64,000 nucleotides of DNA from Novosphingobium sp. SG751A. Lineage in GTDB: Bacteria > Pseudomonadota > Alphaproteobacteria > Sphingomonadales > Sphingomonadaceae. The stretch spans positions 1 through 64,000 of the forward strand of contig NZ_JABGCB010000015.1 in assembly GCF_013149295.1 (NCBI RefSeq), in the 5' to 3' direction. The notes beneath the pieces are model-generated. The model made no database searches. It saw only the letters and a program-made list of their open reading frames with translations, and was not told the origin of the DNA. Below are positions 43,820 to 52,474 of this stretch, piece by piece (position 1 is the first letter of the stretch; every line of letters starts with the position of its first letter). The position numbers were made by a program, and so were the translations under genes.

Positions 43820-45277
43820 TCAGGAACCGTGTTGTTCACGTGGACGGTTGGGGGTGGTGCGGTTGGCGGCCATTGCCCAGCACAGCAGCGCGAGCGCGCC
43901 GATGGCATGGGTGCGGGCCGGATAATCGACGAAGGAATGCAGCGCGATCAGCGCCGGGGGCAGCAGGGTGAGGATCACCTCCATCCGCTGGCGCCCGCCG
44001 CGAGCGCTGTGATTGTTGCGCCATGCTGCGGCCAACGTCAGCCACAGCGCGGCGGCCGCAAAGACCAGTCCGGGCAGGCCCGCCTCCAGCGCGATGTCGA
44101 GATAATCGTTATGGGCATGGTTGAGGTAACGCTCCGAAACGCTGACCAGCGGCTCGTGCATGGCAAAGGCCTCGACAAAGGTGCCGAGGCCCGACCCCAC
44201 CGGCCAGAACGCGGCGGCGGCATGGGACACATCGCGCCAGAAGGTCCAGCGCTGGTCCTGCTCCACCGCGCCACGCAGGAAGGGCGTGGCGAGGCGTTCG
44301 ACCCCGTTGGAGGTCATCAGCCAGATGCACAGCACGATCAGACCCATCGGCAGCAGGCTGCGCATGATCCATTGCGCGCCGGCCTGCGCCGACTGGCGCT
44401 GCCACGCCATGCTCGTGCCGGCCAGAGATAGGACCAGCAGGACCACGCCCGCGCGCGATCCGGTGACCAGACACAGCGCGGTGACCAGCCCGGCGGCGAT
44501 CAGCAGCACGGTATCGGCGCTTTGCCCCATCAGCCGGGCGCGGCGGGCGGCCGGATCGAGCCGTCCCAGCCACAGCGCCAGCAGCGGCAGCATACAGGCG
44601 AGAAAGGCGGCCTGATGGTTGTGATTGGCGAAAAAGCCGATGGGAAAATCATAATCCCCCAGCGGATAGAGCCGCAGCCAGCCCCTCTGGCCCAGCGCCA
44701 GTTGGGCAAAGGCGACGATGGCCGAGGCGACAAAGGCGATGGGCAGCGCATCGAGCAGCGCGGCAATCCGTTCGCGCGGCGCGGTACGCACGGCCAGATA
44801 GATGCTGAGCGGCGGCAGCAGCGCGACCAGCGCCCCCAGCGTCGCCCCCGGATCGAGCGTCAAAGGCCGCCAGCGCGCGGCGGGCAGCAGCGCTTCGTCA
44901 ATCGCACGCGCCACATCACGCCCCGGAAAAGCATGCCAAAGCGCAGGCGGCAGCGGCACAAGCTGTAGCGCGATCAGGCCCAGCACCGCGATCAGAAAGC
45001 GGTCCATCCCCACCATAGGGCGGGTCAGCACGCTGTGTCGCGAGCCCAGCGCACAGACAATCACCGCGCAGGCGGTCAACTGGGCCACGAAGCCGGGCAG
45101 CGGCATCGTCCAGTTGCCGCCGCCCATCAGGATGATGGTCAGCAGCGCCAGCGTCCATCCGCGCCGGGGCCAAGGAGAGGTGGGGGCCACAATCAGCCGG
45201 TCAGGAAGGCGAGCCGGGGAGCGGCTTGGCGGCGGCAGGGCGGGCGGCGGCGCGAGCGCGTCCTTTGCCCAGCGCAT
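43820..45277 (-). CDS. O-antigen ligase-family protein (Wzy candidate 1)
   Basis: A 485-residue polytopic protein of the Wzy_C/O-antigen ligase family, with the characteristic FFANHNHQAAFLACMLPLL and the periplasmic-loop motif NHAHNDYLDIALEAGLPG. It should join repeat units or transfer chains on the periplasmic side. With the ATG at 45277 the gene would overlap the upstream glycosyltransferase by 77 bp; a GTG at 45190, 11 bp after that stop, is an alternative. It is the first of two ligase/polymerase-like proteins in this operon. Confidence 0.87.
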   Translation of the reverse strand: MRWAKDALAPPPALPPPSRSPARLPDRLIVAPTSPWPRRGWTLALLTIILMGGGNWTMPLPGFVAQLTACAVIVCALGSRHSVLTRPMVGMDRFLIAVLGLIALQLVPLPPALWHAFPGRDVARAIDEALLPAARWRPLTLDPGATLGALVALLPPLSIYLAVRTAPRERIAALLDALPIAFVASAIVAFAQLALGQRGWLRLYPLGDYDFPIGFFANHNHQAAFLACMLPLLALWLGRLDPAARRARLMGQSADTVLLIAAGLVTALCLVTGSRAGVVLLVLSLAGTSMAWQRQSAQAGAQWIMRSLLPMGLIVLCIWLMTSNGVERLATPFLRGAVEQDQRWTFWRDVSHAAAAFWPVGSGLGTFVEAFAMHEPLVSVSERYLNHAHNDYLDIALEAGLPGLVFAAAALWLTLAAAWRNNHSARGGRQRMEVILTLLPPALIALHSFVDYPARTHAIGALALLCWAMAANRTTPNRPREQHGS

Positions 45278-46484
45278 GCCAATAGGCCGCGATCAGCGGT
45301 GCCTTCTGGCGATCCCATGAAAATTCAGCTTCGACGCGGGCGCGGCCATAGCGGCCCATCTGTTCGCGCAATTCGGGATTATCGATCAGATGGAGGATCT
45401 TGTCGGCCATATCGAGCGCATCATTGGGCCGGGCATAAAGCGAGGCCTCGCCTGCCGAGAAGCGGCCTTCCTTGACGTCGAACTGTACCTGAGCCTTACC
45501 AAAGGCCATATATTCCAGAACTTTGTTCATGGTGGACTGGTCGTTCATCGGGTTCACCCGGTCCGGGTTCACACAGACGTCGGCGGTGGAAAGCACGCCA
45601 AAGAGCACGTCATCAGGCGCGCGGCCGGTGAAATGCACATAATCGCCAAGGCCCATATCCTGCGCCATCGCCTGCAAGTGCTTGAGGCTGGAGCCGCCGC
45701 CGACAAGGCAGAAGCCGATGTCCTGACGCCCGCGTTCCAGCACGATGTGGCGCGCAGCCTCCAGCAGCAGGTCGATGCCCTCCTGCTCGCCCATCACGCC
45801 GACATAGCCGATCAGATGCTTGCGTCCCTGCTTGAGGCTTTCCTCCGGCGGGCGCTGTTTCAGCCGGGCGAGGTTGGGGCCCGAGCGCACCACGAACACA
45901 TCGCCCTCGGCCACGCCCCCGCGCCGCATGGCGATCGAGCGATAGGAATTGTTGGTCGAAATCACCACATCGGCGAAGCGGAAGTTCAGCTTTTCCGCCC
46001 AGCCGATCAGTTTCCAGCCAAAACCGCGCTTGCCGAATTTGGCCTCATACAGTTCCGGGTTGATGTCGTGATGGTCGAAGATATAGCGGCGGCCCAGCCA
46101 GCGAAACTGAAGCGCGATGACAAAGCCCAGATCGGGCGGATTGCACACTTGCAGCACATCAAAGCCGCGCCCGAAAAAGATCCGCCATGCCAGCAGGGTC
46201 TGCCAGAACAGGGCGATGCCATATTCCAGCAGATAGCCGCCCGCGCTGGCTGCATCGCGATAGAGCGGGTGGCGATGGATATGGATGCCGTCGCGCAGTT
46301 CATAGCGCGCCTCATAGCCCGGCGCCGTGGGGCAGATGATCGACACCGTGGCCCCGGCTTCCTGAAGCGTGGTCGCCTCCTGCCACACCCGCCGGTCAAA
46401 GGGGACCGGCAGGTTTTCAACGATGATCAGCAGGCGCTTGCCCTGCAATTCGCGGGTGTCCGATGGTCTGGCGGTGTCGGGCAT
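45201..46484 (-). CDS. Glycosyltransferase family 4
   Basis: A 427-residue GT-B enzyme: N-terminal KRLLIIVENLPVPFDRRVWQ, DHHDINPELYEAKFG, and a C-terminal donor domain with HLIGYVGVMGEQEGIDLLLE and STMNKVLEYMAFGKAQVQFD (acidic E in KVLEYMA). It resembles WcaI/WbuB-type transferases. It should add a sugar to the lipid-linked unit. AGGGAG precedes the ATG at 46484. The Ala/Arg/Pro-rich C-terminal 25 residues overlap the next gene. Confidence 0.9.
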   Translation of the reverse strand: MPDTARPSDTRELQGKRLLIIVENLPVPFDRRVWQEATTLQEAGATVSIICPTAPGYEARYELRDGIHIHRHPLYRDAASAGGYLLEYGIALFWQTLLAWRIFFGRGFDVLQVCNPPDLGFVIALQFRWLGRRYIFDHHDINPELYEAKFGKRGFGWKLIGWAEKLNFRFADVVISTNNSYRSIAMRRGGVAEGDVFVVRSGPNLARLKQRPPEESLKQGRKHLIGYVGVMGEQEGIDLLLEAARHIVLERGRQDIGFCLVGGGSSLKHLQAMAQDMGLGDYVHFTGRAPDDVLFGVLSTADVCVNPDRVNPMNDQSTMNKVLEYMAFGKAQVQFDVKEGRFSAGEASLYARPNDALDMADKILHLIDNPELREQMGRYGRARVEAEFSWDRQKAPLIAAYWHALGKGRARAAARPAAAKPLPGSPS

Positions 46485-46498
46485 GGGGCGGCGCTCCC

Positions 46499-47761
46499 TT
46501 AGATCTTGCTGAGATCGACGACCGGGCGGTCGGCAAGGTCGAGCTTCTTGCCCGTGCCGTTGCACATCACGATGCGGTCAAAACCGGTGGCATTGGCCTG
46601 CTCGGCGCTGAGCAGCAGGCGCTCGATCTGGGGGATGCGGGCATAGATATAGCCCAGATTGGCGCCCACCAGCTTGCCCCCGTCGATGGCGGGGTCGAAG
46701 ATCGACAGGTCATAGCCGGCGCTCAGCAACATGCGGGCAAGGTCGACATTGGGGCTTTCGCGCAGGTCGTCGGTTTCCGCCTTGAAGGCCAGGCCTGCCA
46801 GCAGGATCTTGGCGCCCGGCTCCAGCCCTTCGCTGGCGCGGGCAAACATGCGGTGCTTATGCGCGTCGTTGGAGCGCAGCAGCGAGTCGACCAGATGGGT
46901 GTTGGCCCCGCATTCGGCGGCAATCCGTTGCAGCGCGCGCACGTCCTTGGGCAGGCACGAGCCGCCAAACGGGCTGCCGGGGCGCAGGTAATGCTTTGAG
47001 ATGTTCAGCTTGGTGTCGGAAACGAAGATGTCATAGACATCCTGCGCATTGATCCCCAGCCCGAGGCACACCCGGCCGATCTCATTGCCAAACGCGACCT
47101 TGACCGCGTGCCATGTGTTGTCGACGAATTTGGTTGCTTCGGCCTCGCGGAAACGGACGTAGAAGCGCGGCGCTTCGATGGCCGCATAGAGCGCGTCCAT
47201 CGTGGCCGAGGGCTTGCCGTCGGCGGTGCCGATGACGATCTTGGGCGGGGCGAAATAGTCGTAAACTGCGGTCGCCTCGCGCAGGAATTCGGGGTTATAA
47301 ACCAGCTCGATCAGGCGGTCGGTGTCGGCCCCATGGCGCGCGGCAAAGATCGGGTGGACCAGATCGTCCATCGTGCCGGGACGGATGGTCGAGCGGAACA
47401 CCACCGTCAGCGGCGTTTCGCGCGCGGTGTCCACCGCCGCCGCGATCTGGCGCGAGACATCGGCGATATAGCGCATGTCATGGCTGCCGTCCGGCCCGCT
47501 GGGCGTGCCCACGCAGACCAGCGCCAGATCGGTGTCCCGCAGCGCTTCGACGACATTGGTCGTGGCCGTGATCAGCCCATCGGCCAGACCTTGGGCCAGC
47601 ATCTCATCGACCTTGGGCTCGGTGATGGGCGAGCGCCCGGCGAGGATGGCGGCGATCTTGGCATCGCTGACATCGACGCCAATGACATGGTGCCCTTCGC
47701 TGGCGATGCAGCAGGCGGCGGTGAAACCAACATAACCCAGACCGAAGATGGCGATTTTCAC
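46499..47761 (-). CDS. Nucleotide-sugar dehydrogenase, GDP-mannose 6-dehydrogenase (AlgD)-like
   Basis: A 420-residue four-electron NAD-dependent dehydrogenase. IFGLGYVGFTAACCIASEGH is the Rossmann GxGxxG, VCVGTPSGPDG follows, NPEFLREATAVYDYF is the substrate loop, and GGSCLPKDVRAL holds the catalytic Cys. The spacing and wording (KLNISKHYLRPGSPFGGSCL) resemble, from memory, AlgD more than UDP-glucose dehydrogenases. It makes the uronate donor GDP-mannuronate or UDP-glucuronate for the exopolysaccharide. The presence of a polysaccharide lyase downstream fits a uronate-containing polymer. The donor nucleotide is inferred. Confidence 0.87.
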   Translation of the reverse strand: MKIAIFGLGYVGFTAACCIASEGHHVIGVDVSDAKIAAILAGRSPITEPKVDEMLAQGLADGLITATTNVVEALRDTDLALVCVGTPSGPDGSHDMRYIADVSRQIAAAVDTARETPLTVVFRSTIRPGTMDDLVHPIFAARHGADTDRLIELVYNPEFLREATAVYDYFAPPKIVIGTADGKPSATMDALYAAIEAPRFYVRFREAEATKFVDNTWHAVKVAFGNEIGRVCLGLGINAQDVYDIFVSDTKLNISKHYLRPGSPFGGSCLPKDVRALQRIAAECGANTHLVDSLLRSNDAHKHRMFARASEGLEPGAKILLAGLAFKAETDDLRESPNVDLARMLLSAGYDLSIFDPAIDGGKLVGANLGYIYARIPQIERLLLSAEQANATGFDRIVMCNGTGKKLDLADRPVVDLSKI

Positions 47762-47793
47762 AGGATGGGAACCTTACGATAATAGAGCGGGAC

Positions 47794-47842
47794 ATCGCGG
47801 CGCGCACAGACAGGGGCCTTGCGCCCGTCTTTGCGCCGCGAT
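47794..47842 (-). other. Strong hairpin between rmlA and the dehydrogenase gene
   Basis: ATCGCGGCGC (47794-47803) and GCGCCGCGAT (47833-47842) pair over 10 bp, with an inner AGAC/GTCT and GGGC/GCCC pairing. No U-run follows on the minus strand, so it is not a classic terminator. It may pause polymerase, protect mRNA ends or mark a processing site inside the long operon. Confidence 0.5.
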
Positions 47843-47872
47843 TGCGTGATGGTGTGGGGGTGGGGCGGAGCC

Positions 47873-48763
47873 TTAGCCGACTGGGGCTTCTTCCTGCGCA
47901 AGCTGACGCAGATAGCGGCCATATTCGGACTTGCCCTGAAGGCGGGCGCCCGCATGAAGGCCTTCGGCGTCGATCCAGCCCTGACGGAAGGCTATTTCCT
48001 CCGGACAGCCCACCTGCATCCCCTGCCTTTCGCACAGCGTCCGCACGAAATTGCCCGCATCGAGCAGCGAGCCATGCGTGCCGGTGTCGAGCCATGCAAA
48101 ACCGCGGCCCATCAGTTCAACCGACAGCGTGCCGTCGGCCAGATAGCTTTCGAGCAGCGAGGTGATCTCCAGCTCTCCGCGCGGGGAGGGGGCCACCTGA
48201 CGCGCGCGCGCCGGGGCCTCGCCATCCAGCACGTAAAGGCCGGTGACCGCATAGGAGGAGGGCGGCGTCTCGGGCTTTTCGATGATCTGGTTGACCGTGC
48301 CGTCGCCGTCGAAACCGACCACGCCGTAGCGGTGCGGATCGGCCACGTGATAGCCAAAGACCGTGCCGCCCGCAGGCTTTTCATCGGCCGCGCGCAGCAT
48401 GTCGGGCAATCCGTGGCCAAAGAAGATATTGTCGCCCAGCACCATGATCGAGGGCGCCCCGTCGAGGAAATCCTCGGCCAGAATATAGGCCTGCGCCAGC
48501 CCGTCGGGCGAGGGTTGGACGATATATTCCAGCCGCATCCCCCATTGCGATCCATCGCCCAGCAGGCGGCGGAACTGGTCCTGATCGGCGGGCGTGGTGA
48601 TGATCGCCACCTCGCGCACGCCCGCCAGCATCAGCACCGAGAGCGGGTAATAGATCATCGGCTTGTCATAGATCGGCATGAGCTGTTTGGAGACAGCCAG
48701 CGTCAGCGGATACAGCCTCGTGCCGGAACCTCCGGCCAGAATGATGCCTTTGCGTTGGGTCAT
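47873..48763 (-). CDS. rmlA: Glucose-1-phosphate thymidylyltransferase RmlA
   Basis: A 296-residue nucleotidyltransferase with the signature GIILAGGSGTRLYPLTLAVSKQ at the N-terminus, PIYDKPMIYYPLS, VLGDNIFFGHGL with the metal-binding Asp, and IEKPETPPSSYAVTGLYVLD. It makes dTDP-glucose from dTTP and glucose-1-phosphate, the first step to dTDP-L-rhamnose. It follows rmlB by 34 bp. Confidence 0.95.
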   Translation of the reverse strand: MTQRKGIILAGGSGTRLYPLTLAVSKQLMPIYDKPMIYYPLSVLMLAGVREVAIITTPADQDQFRRLLGDGSQWGMRLEYIVQPSPDGLAQAYILAEDFLDGAPSIMVLGDNIFFGHGLPDMLRAADEKPAGGTVFGYHVADPHRYGVVGFDGDGTVNQIIEKPETPPSSYAVTGLYVLDGEAPARARQVAPSPRGELEITSLLESYLADGTLSVELMGRGFAWLDTGTHGSLLDAGNFVRTLCERQGMQVGCPEEIAFRQGWIDAEGLHAGARLQGKSEYGRYLRQLAQEEAPVG

Positions 48764-48797
48764 CGCGGTTCCCTTGCGGCAAGTGAAAAGGGGAAGA

Positions 48798-49841
48798 TCA
48801 GACGTTCGTGCCCAGACGCCGGCCAACGCCGTGGCGTTGTTGCAGCGGGCGCCACCAGGCCTCATTGTCGAGATACCATTGCACCGTGCGCTCCAGTCCC
48901 TCGCTGACCGTGACCGAGGGGCTCCAGCCCAGCTCTTCGCGGATGCGGGCCGGGTCGATGGCATAGCGCGCATCATGGCCGGGGCGGTCGGTGACAAAGC
49001 GGATCTGATCGGCATAGGAGCCGGAGCCAAGCGGCCGCTTCGCATCAAGGATCGCGCAGATTTCCTGCACCAGTTCCAGATTGCTGCGCTCGTTCACGCC
49101 GCCGATATTATAGCTGCGCCCGATCTGGCCATTGGACAGCACCAGCAGCAGCGCGCGCGCGTGATCCTCGACATAGAGCCAGTCGCGCACGTTGCTGCCA
49201 TCGCCGTAGACCGGGATGTCATGGCCCGCGATGGCGTTGAGGATGACTACCGGGATCAGCTTTTCGGGGAAATGATAAGGCCCGTAATTGTTCGAGCAAT
49301 TGGTCAGCAGCACCGGCAGCCCGTAGGTTTCGTGCCATGCCCGCGCCAGATGATCCGATGACGCCTTGCTGGCCGAATAGGGCGAGCGCGGATCATAGGG
49401 CGTAGTTTCGGTAAACTTGCCTTCCTTGCCCAGCGAGCCGAACACCTCGTCGGTCGAGACATGCAGGAAGCGGAACGTGTCGGGCCGTCCGCGCGAGACC
49501 CAGTAATGGCGCGCAGCATTGAGCAGGTTGAACGTGCCCACGATATTGGTGGTGATGAAATCGCCCGGCCCGTCGATCGAACGGTCGACATGGCTTTCGG
49601 CGGCCAGATGAAGCACCGCGTCGGGTTCGACTTCCTCAAACACCCGCGCCAGCGCTTCGGGATCGCGGATATCGACATGGGCAAAACTATAGAGAGGGCT
49701 GTCGGCCACCGGCGCGACATTGTCCGGGCAGGCCGCATAGGTCAGAGCATCAAGGTTGACGACCTGAGCGCCGCGCGAGACGGCCAGACGGACCACCGCC
49801 GATCCGATGAAACCGGCGCCGCCGGTGACAAGAAGTTTCAT
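48798..49841 (-). CDS. rmlB: dTDP-glucose 4,6-dehydratase RmlB
   Basis: A 347-residue short-chain dehydrogenase: TGGAGFIGSAVVR binds NAD, HLAAESHVDRSI and VSTDEVFG follow, and YSASKASSDH is the YxxxK catalytic pair. It converts dTDP-glucose to dTDP-4-keto-6-deoxyglucose. The ATG at 49841 begins 4 bp after the rmlC stop. Confidence 0.95.
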   Translation of the reverse strand: MKLLVTGGAGFIGSAVVRLAVSRGAQVVNLDALTYAACPDNVAPVADSPLYSFAHVDIRDPEALARVFEEVEPDAVLHLAAESHVDRSIDGPGDFITTNIVGTFNLLNAARHYWVSRGRPDTFRFLHVSTDEVFGSLGKEGKFTETTPYDPRSPYSASKASSDHLARAWHETYGLPVLLTNCSNNYGPYHFPEKLIPVVILNAIAGHDIPVYGDGSNVRDWLYVEDHARALLLVLSNGQIGRSYNIGGVNERSNLELVQEICAILDAKRPLGSGSYADQIRFVTDRPGHDARYAIDPARIREELGWSPSVTVSEGLERTVQWYLDNEAWWRPLQQRHGVGRRLGTNV

Positions 49842-49845
49842 GATG

Positions 49846-50424
49846 TTACGCGGCCTCATAGGTAAAGGGGCTGTCGAAACGGTCGAAGGGGGTGGCCGCC
49901 GCATCCTTGTCGGAGAGCGAGGGAGCAGGCAGGCCATCAAGCGGCCAGTCGATGCCGCAAGTGTCCCAGCGCACCGCACCGTCGCATTCGGGCGCGTAAT
50001 AATCCGAGCATTTGTAGAGCAGCTCGCAATCGGCCTCGAGCGTGAGGAAACCATGCAGGAAACCGGCCGGGATGAAGAGCTGCAACCCGTTTTCCGCGCT
50101 CAGTTCGACGGCCACCGAGCGGCCATAGGTGGGCGATCCGCGGCGGATATCGACCGCCACGTCCAGCACGCGCCCGCGCCCGCAGCGCACCAGCTTGGCC
50201 TGGGCATGGGGCGGGCGCTGATAATGCAGGCCGCGCAGAGTGCCGGGCTGGGCGGAATAGGAATGGTTGTCCTGAACAAAGATCGCATCGATCCCGGCCC
50301 GGCGCAGGCTGCGCGGATTCCAGGTTTCGGTGAAATGGCCGCGCCCGTCGTAATGGCGGCGCGGGGCGACGATCATGACGCCATCTATCGCGGTGGCGGT
50401 GACGAATTCAGCAACGGGGATCAT
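49846..50424 (-). CDS. rmlC: dTDP-4-dehydrorhamnose 3,5-epimerase RmlC
   Basis: A 192-residue cupin epimerase with GHFTETWNPRSLRRAG, FVQDNHSYSAQPGTLRGLHY (catalytic His in LRGLHYQ), and IPAGFLHGFLTL. It epimerises the 4-keto sugar on the way to dTDP-rhamnose. rmlD, the final reductase, is not in this window, so the last step must be encoded elsewhere or the polymer uses a 4-keto-derived sugar. Confidence 0.95.
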   Translation of the reverse strand: MIPVAEFVTATAIDGVMIVAPRRHYDGRGHFTETWNPRSLRRAGIDAIFVQDNHSYSAQPGTLRGLHYQRPPHAQAKLVRCGRGRVLDVAVDIRRGSPTYGRSVAVELSAENGLQLFIPAGFLHGFLTLEADCELLYKCSDYYAPECDGAVRWDTCGIDWPLDGLPAPSLSDKDAAATPFDRFDSPFTYEAA

Positions 50425-50541
50425 GGCGTGTTCTTCTGTTTAAACAGGAGGATGAGGGCGGGCATGAAGGTGGCAAAGCTACCGCACTGCGCGAGAATCA
50501 CTCCGCGCAGGGCAGTTTTACCGAACCTCGCGCGCGCCCGA
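50425..50541 (-). promoter_or_regulatory. Leader with ops-like element between the antiterminator and rmlC
   Basis: Minus-strand order: a perfect 7-bp hairpin CTGCGCG-N10-CGCGCAG (50510-50487), immediately followed by TGCGGTAGCTT, with GCGGTAGCTT at 50485-50476, then CTGTTTAAACAG, a perfect 12-bp palindrome (50447-50436), just before rmlC. The middle sequence matches the enterobacterial ops site (GGCGGTAGCGT) in 9 of 11 positions. Ops recruits RfaH to paused polymerase, and the gene directly upstream encodes an RfaH/NusG-like protein. Confidence 0.55.
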
Positions 50542-51144
50542 TCAGGCGGCGGTGTCGATACAGTTTGTGGGCATGACCACCGCAACCTGGGTGTTCAGCC
50601 AGCTCAGCAGAACGCGGATGCGATCATGCGAGAGCATGTCCTCGAAGGTGGCCGGGATGCCTGCAAAGGCCCCGGTGATGACGTTGACGGGATCGCCGGA
50701 GCGAAAGCGGCATTCAGGCGCCGTGTGGACGCCCGTAGGAAAACGTTGAAACAATTCATCCATCACCGGCCCCGGCACCGCCGAGGGCAGCGCGCCGCGC
50801 GGGCCCACCAGATAACGGATGCCAAATGTGCCGTTGATCGATTGCCAGCGGGCAAGGCGCGGGTTCAGCCCGACGAAAATATAGCCGGGGAACAGTGGAC
50901 TGACGGTCTTGGCGCCCCCGGTCGGCCGGTTGCGATGCAGCAGGGGATAGAAAGTGGCGAAGCCCTGATTATGCAGGTTCGCAAGCGCAAAACGTTCTTT
51001 GCGCGGCATGGCGGCGGCCACATACCAGTCGGTGCTCCCGGCCTCTGCGCGTGTTGCAGATGCGGCGTTGGCCCGCTGCCCCATACCCGAAATGGCGGGC
51101 ACAAGGCATTCCAGAGTTCCGGGGAGGGGCCGTTTTATGGTCAT
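50542..51144 (-). CDS. NusG-like specialised antiterminator (RfaH/UpxY/LoaP type)
   Basis: A 200-residue NusG paralogue. The NGN domain starts at about residue 38 (TDWYVAAAMPRKERFALANL), followed by LFPGYIFVGLNPRLARW and IRYLVGPRG; the KOW domain is near residues 145-190 (FRSGDPVNVITGAFAGIPAT). Such proteins bind elongating RNA polymerase and let it read through long polysaccharide operons. It is the first gene of a roughly 25-kb minus-strand operon, the usual place of UpxY/LoaP-type proteins. The start at 51144 lacks a clear ribosome site; an internal ATG at 51084 is possible. Confidence 0.85.
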   Translation of the reverse strand: MTIKRPLPGTLECLVPAISGMGQRANAASATRAEAGSTDWYVAAAMPRKERFALANLHNQGFATFYPLLHRNRPTGGAKTVSPLFPGYIFVGLNPRLARWQSINGTFGIRYLVGPRGALPSAVPGPVMDELFQRFPTGVHTAPECRFRSGDPVNVITGAFAGIPATFEDMLSHDRIRVLLSWLNTQVAVVMPTNCIDTAA

Positions 51145-51616
51145 GGCCTATGTCTAACTACGTAACTGGCGCAGGCTCAATAACCTCAAAAGCTGCTGAT
51201 TTGCTTGGCTGGATTACTGACTAACCATCAGGTTTAGGCGATTCCGCCATAAGATTAGCGGCATAATTTTGTTGCGCTGCATCATGGTGGAAGAGGTGGC
51301 TTTTCGGATGAATAGAAAGCCTGACCCGACGATTTAAATGTCTGAATAAATTCGTTTGCATCGCATAATTGTGCGGATGCGAATGAATCGGGCAAACAAT
51401 CCGCCACGCGCCAGACATGATCTGTCGGAAAGGCCATTGCCCGGTCATCACAAGCAGGCCTTTTGCGATACTATGTAAGACATACGTATTATTACATGTA
51501 CGCTATCCACTGGCCGTCATTGTCCAATGACTTAGCGAGCATCTTCCCGGCTCTATATGTCTAAATCGAAAAATCGTTTCAAATGACGAGATTCCGACAA
51601 ATATAGAGATTGTGGC
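51145..51616. promoter_or_regulatory. Divergent AT-rich promoter region upstream of the exopolysaccharide operon
   Basis: These 472 bp separate the antiterminator gene from a divergent regulator gene. The region is richer in A+T than its flanks and contains short palindromes near 51485-51520 (around GACATACGTATTATTACATG). No credible ORF was seen. It should hold the main exopolysaccharide promoter. Confidence 0.5.
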
Positions 51617-52402
51617 ATGAACAAAGCATCCGCCATTCTTAAAATGGACAGCGAGGTCTGTTGTTCCGATCATTCCGCCGATGGCGTCACAGGAGAATCG
51701 GTTCAGGGTCTTGATCTGTCAGATATTGCGTTTCGCGTTATGTCTCTTCAGGACAATGGTCGCGAAGATCGGATGAACTGGCTCAGGCAAGGTATCACCC
51801 AGCCGCAGGAATATGCCTATCGCGAAGGCGAAACCAATTTCCTGTCGGTTGCCGATCGCGATTACGATGTGATGATTGTGGCGGGTAATGATGTTCAGCG
51901 TATGAAGCGCATTATTACTCGCAACCGTGTCGCTCTTCATCGCAAGCTCAAGATCTGTGTTATGAATCAGAGCGTACCCGCCGACAGGGCCCAGTTGCTG
52001 ATGGCGGGTTTTGACGATGTGGTCGATATCGGGCGTGTTTTCTGGCCCGAATTTGCCGCCAGAGTGCGCGCCATGCAGACTCGCATGATTACCGCCATCG
52101 GGCGACAGGACGCCAAGCAGCGCGAAATTTCGCAGTTGAGCCAAATCTGCAATCAACGGCGACTGACCTGGCGCGAGCAGGACATGTTGCTGAGCCTGCT
52201 GCACGCGCGTGACATGAGTGCCTCGCTGATGACCTTGCGGCGCAGCATCAGCCCCGCCGGGTCACTGGTCAGCGAATTGCATCTGCGCGTGCTGATCTCG
52301 CAATTGCGCCGCAAGCTCTTCGATCATGTCGAGATCAGCAATGTCCGCGGAGCCGGTTATCGGTTGGTAATTCACACCCGGTCAACCGACGGCGTAAGCT
52401 GA
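51617..52402 (+). CDS. OmpR-type winged-helix regulator with degenerate receiver
   Basis: A 261-residue protein. Residues about 75-155 look like a response-regulator receiver, but the strand that should end with the phosphorylated Asp reads YDVMIVAGN, so the acceptor is missing. The C-terminus (about 175-258) is an OmpR/PhoB-type winged helix: RRLTWREQDMLLSLLHARD, LRVLISQLRRKLFDHVEISN and VRGAGYRLVIH. It is divergent from the exopolysaccharide operon and convergent with a FixJ-like gene, so it is a strong candidate to control the operon by a phosphorylation-independent signal. Confidence 0.75.
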   Translation: MNKASAILKMDSEVCCSDHSADGVTGESVQGLDLSDIAFRVMSLQDNGREDRMNWLRQGITQPQEYAYREGETNFLSVADRDYDVMIVAGNDVQRMKRIITRNRVALHRKLKICVMNQSVPADRAQLLMAGFDDVVDIGRVFWPEFAARVRAMQTRMITAIGRQDAKQREISQLSQICNQRRLTWREQDMLLSLLHARDMSASLMTLRRSISPAGSLVSELHLRVLISQLRRKLFDHVEISNVRGAGYRLVIHTRSTDGVS

Positions 52403-52447
52403 AAAGACAGTTAAGATATGCCGCGCCGGACAGGGCGGACAAAGGAG

Positions 52448-52474
52448 AGGTCGGGCCAAGCCCGACCTTTCTTA
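52448..52474. terminator. Bidirectional terminator between the two regulator genes
   Basis: A perfect 9-bp stem AGGTCGGGC-CAA-GCCCGACCT (52448-52468) is followed by TTTCTT on the plus strand and, on the minus strand, by CTCCTTT. It serves the convergent regulator genes. Confidence 0.8.
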
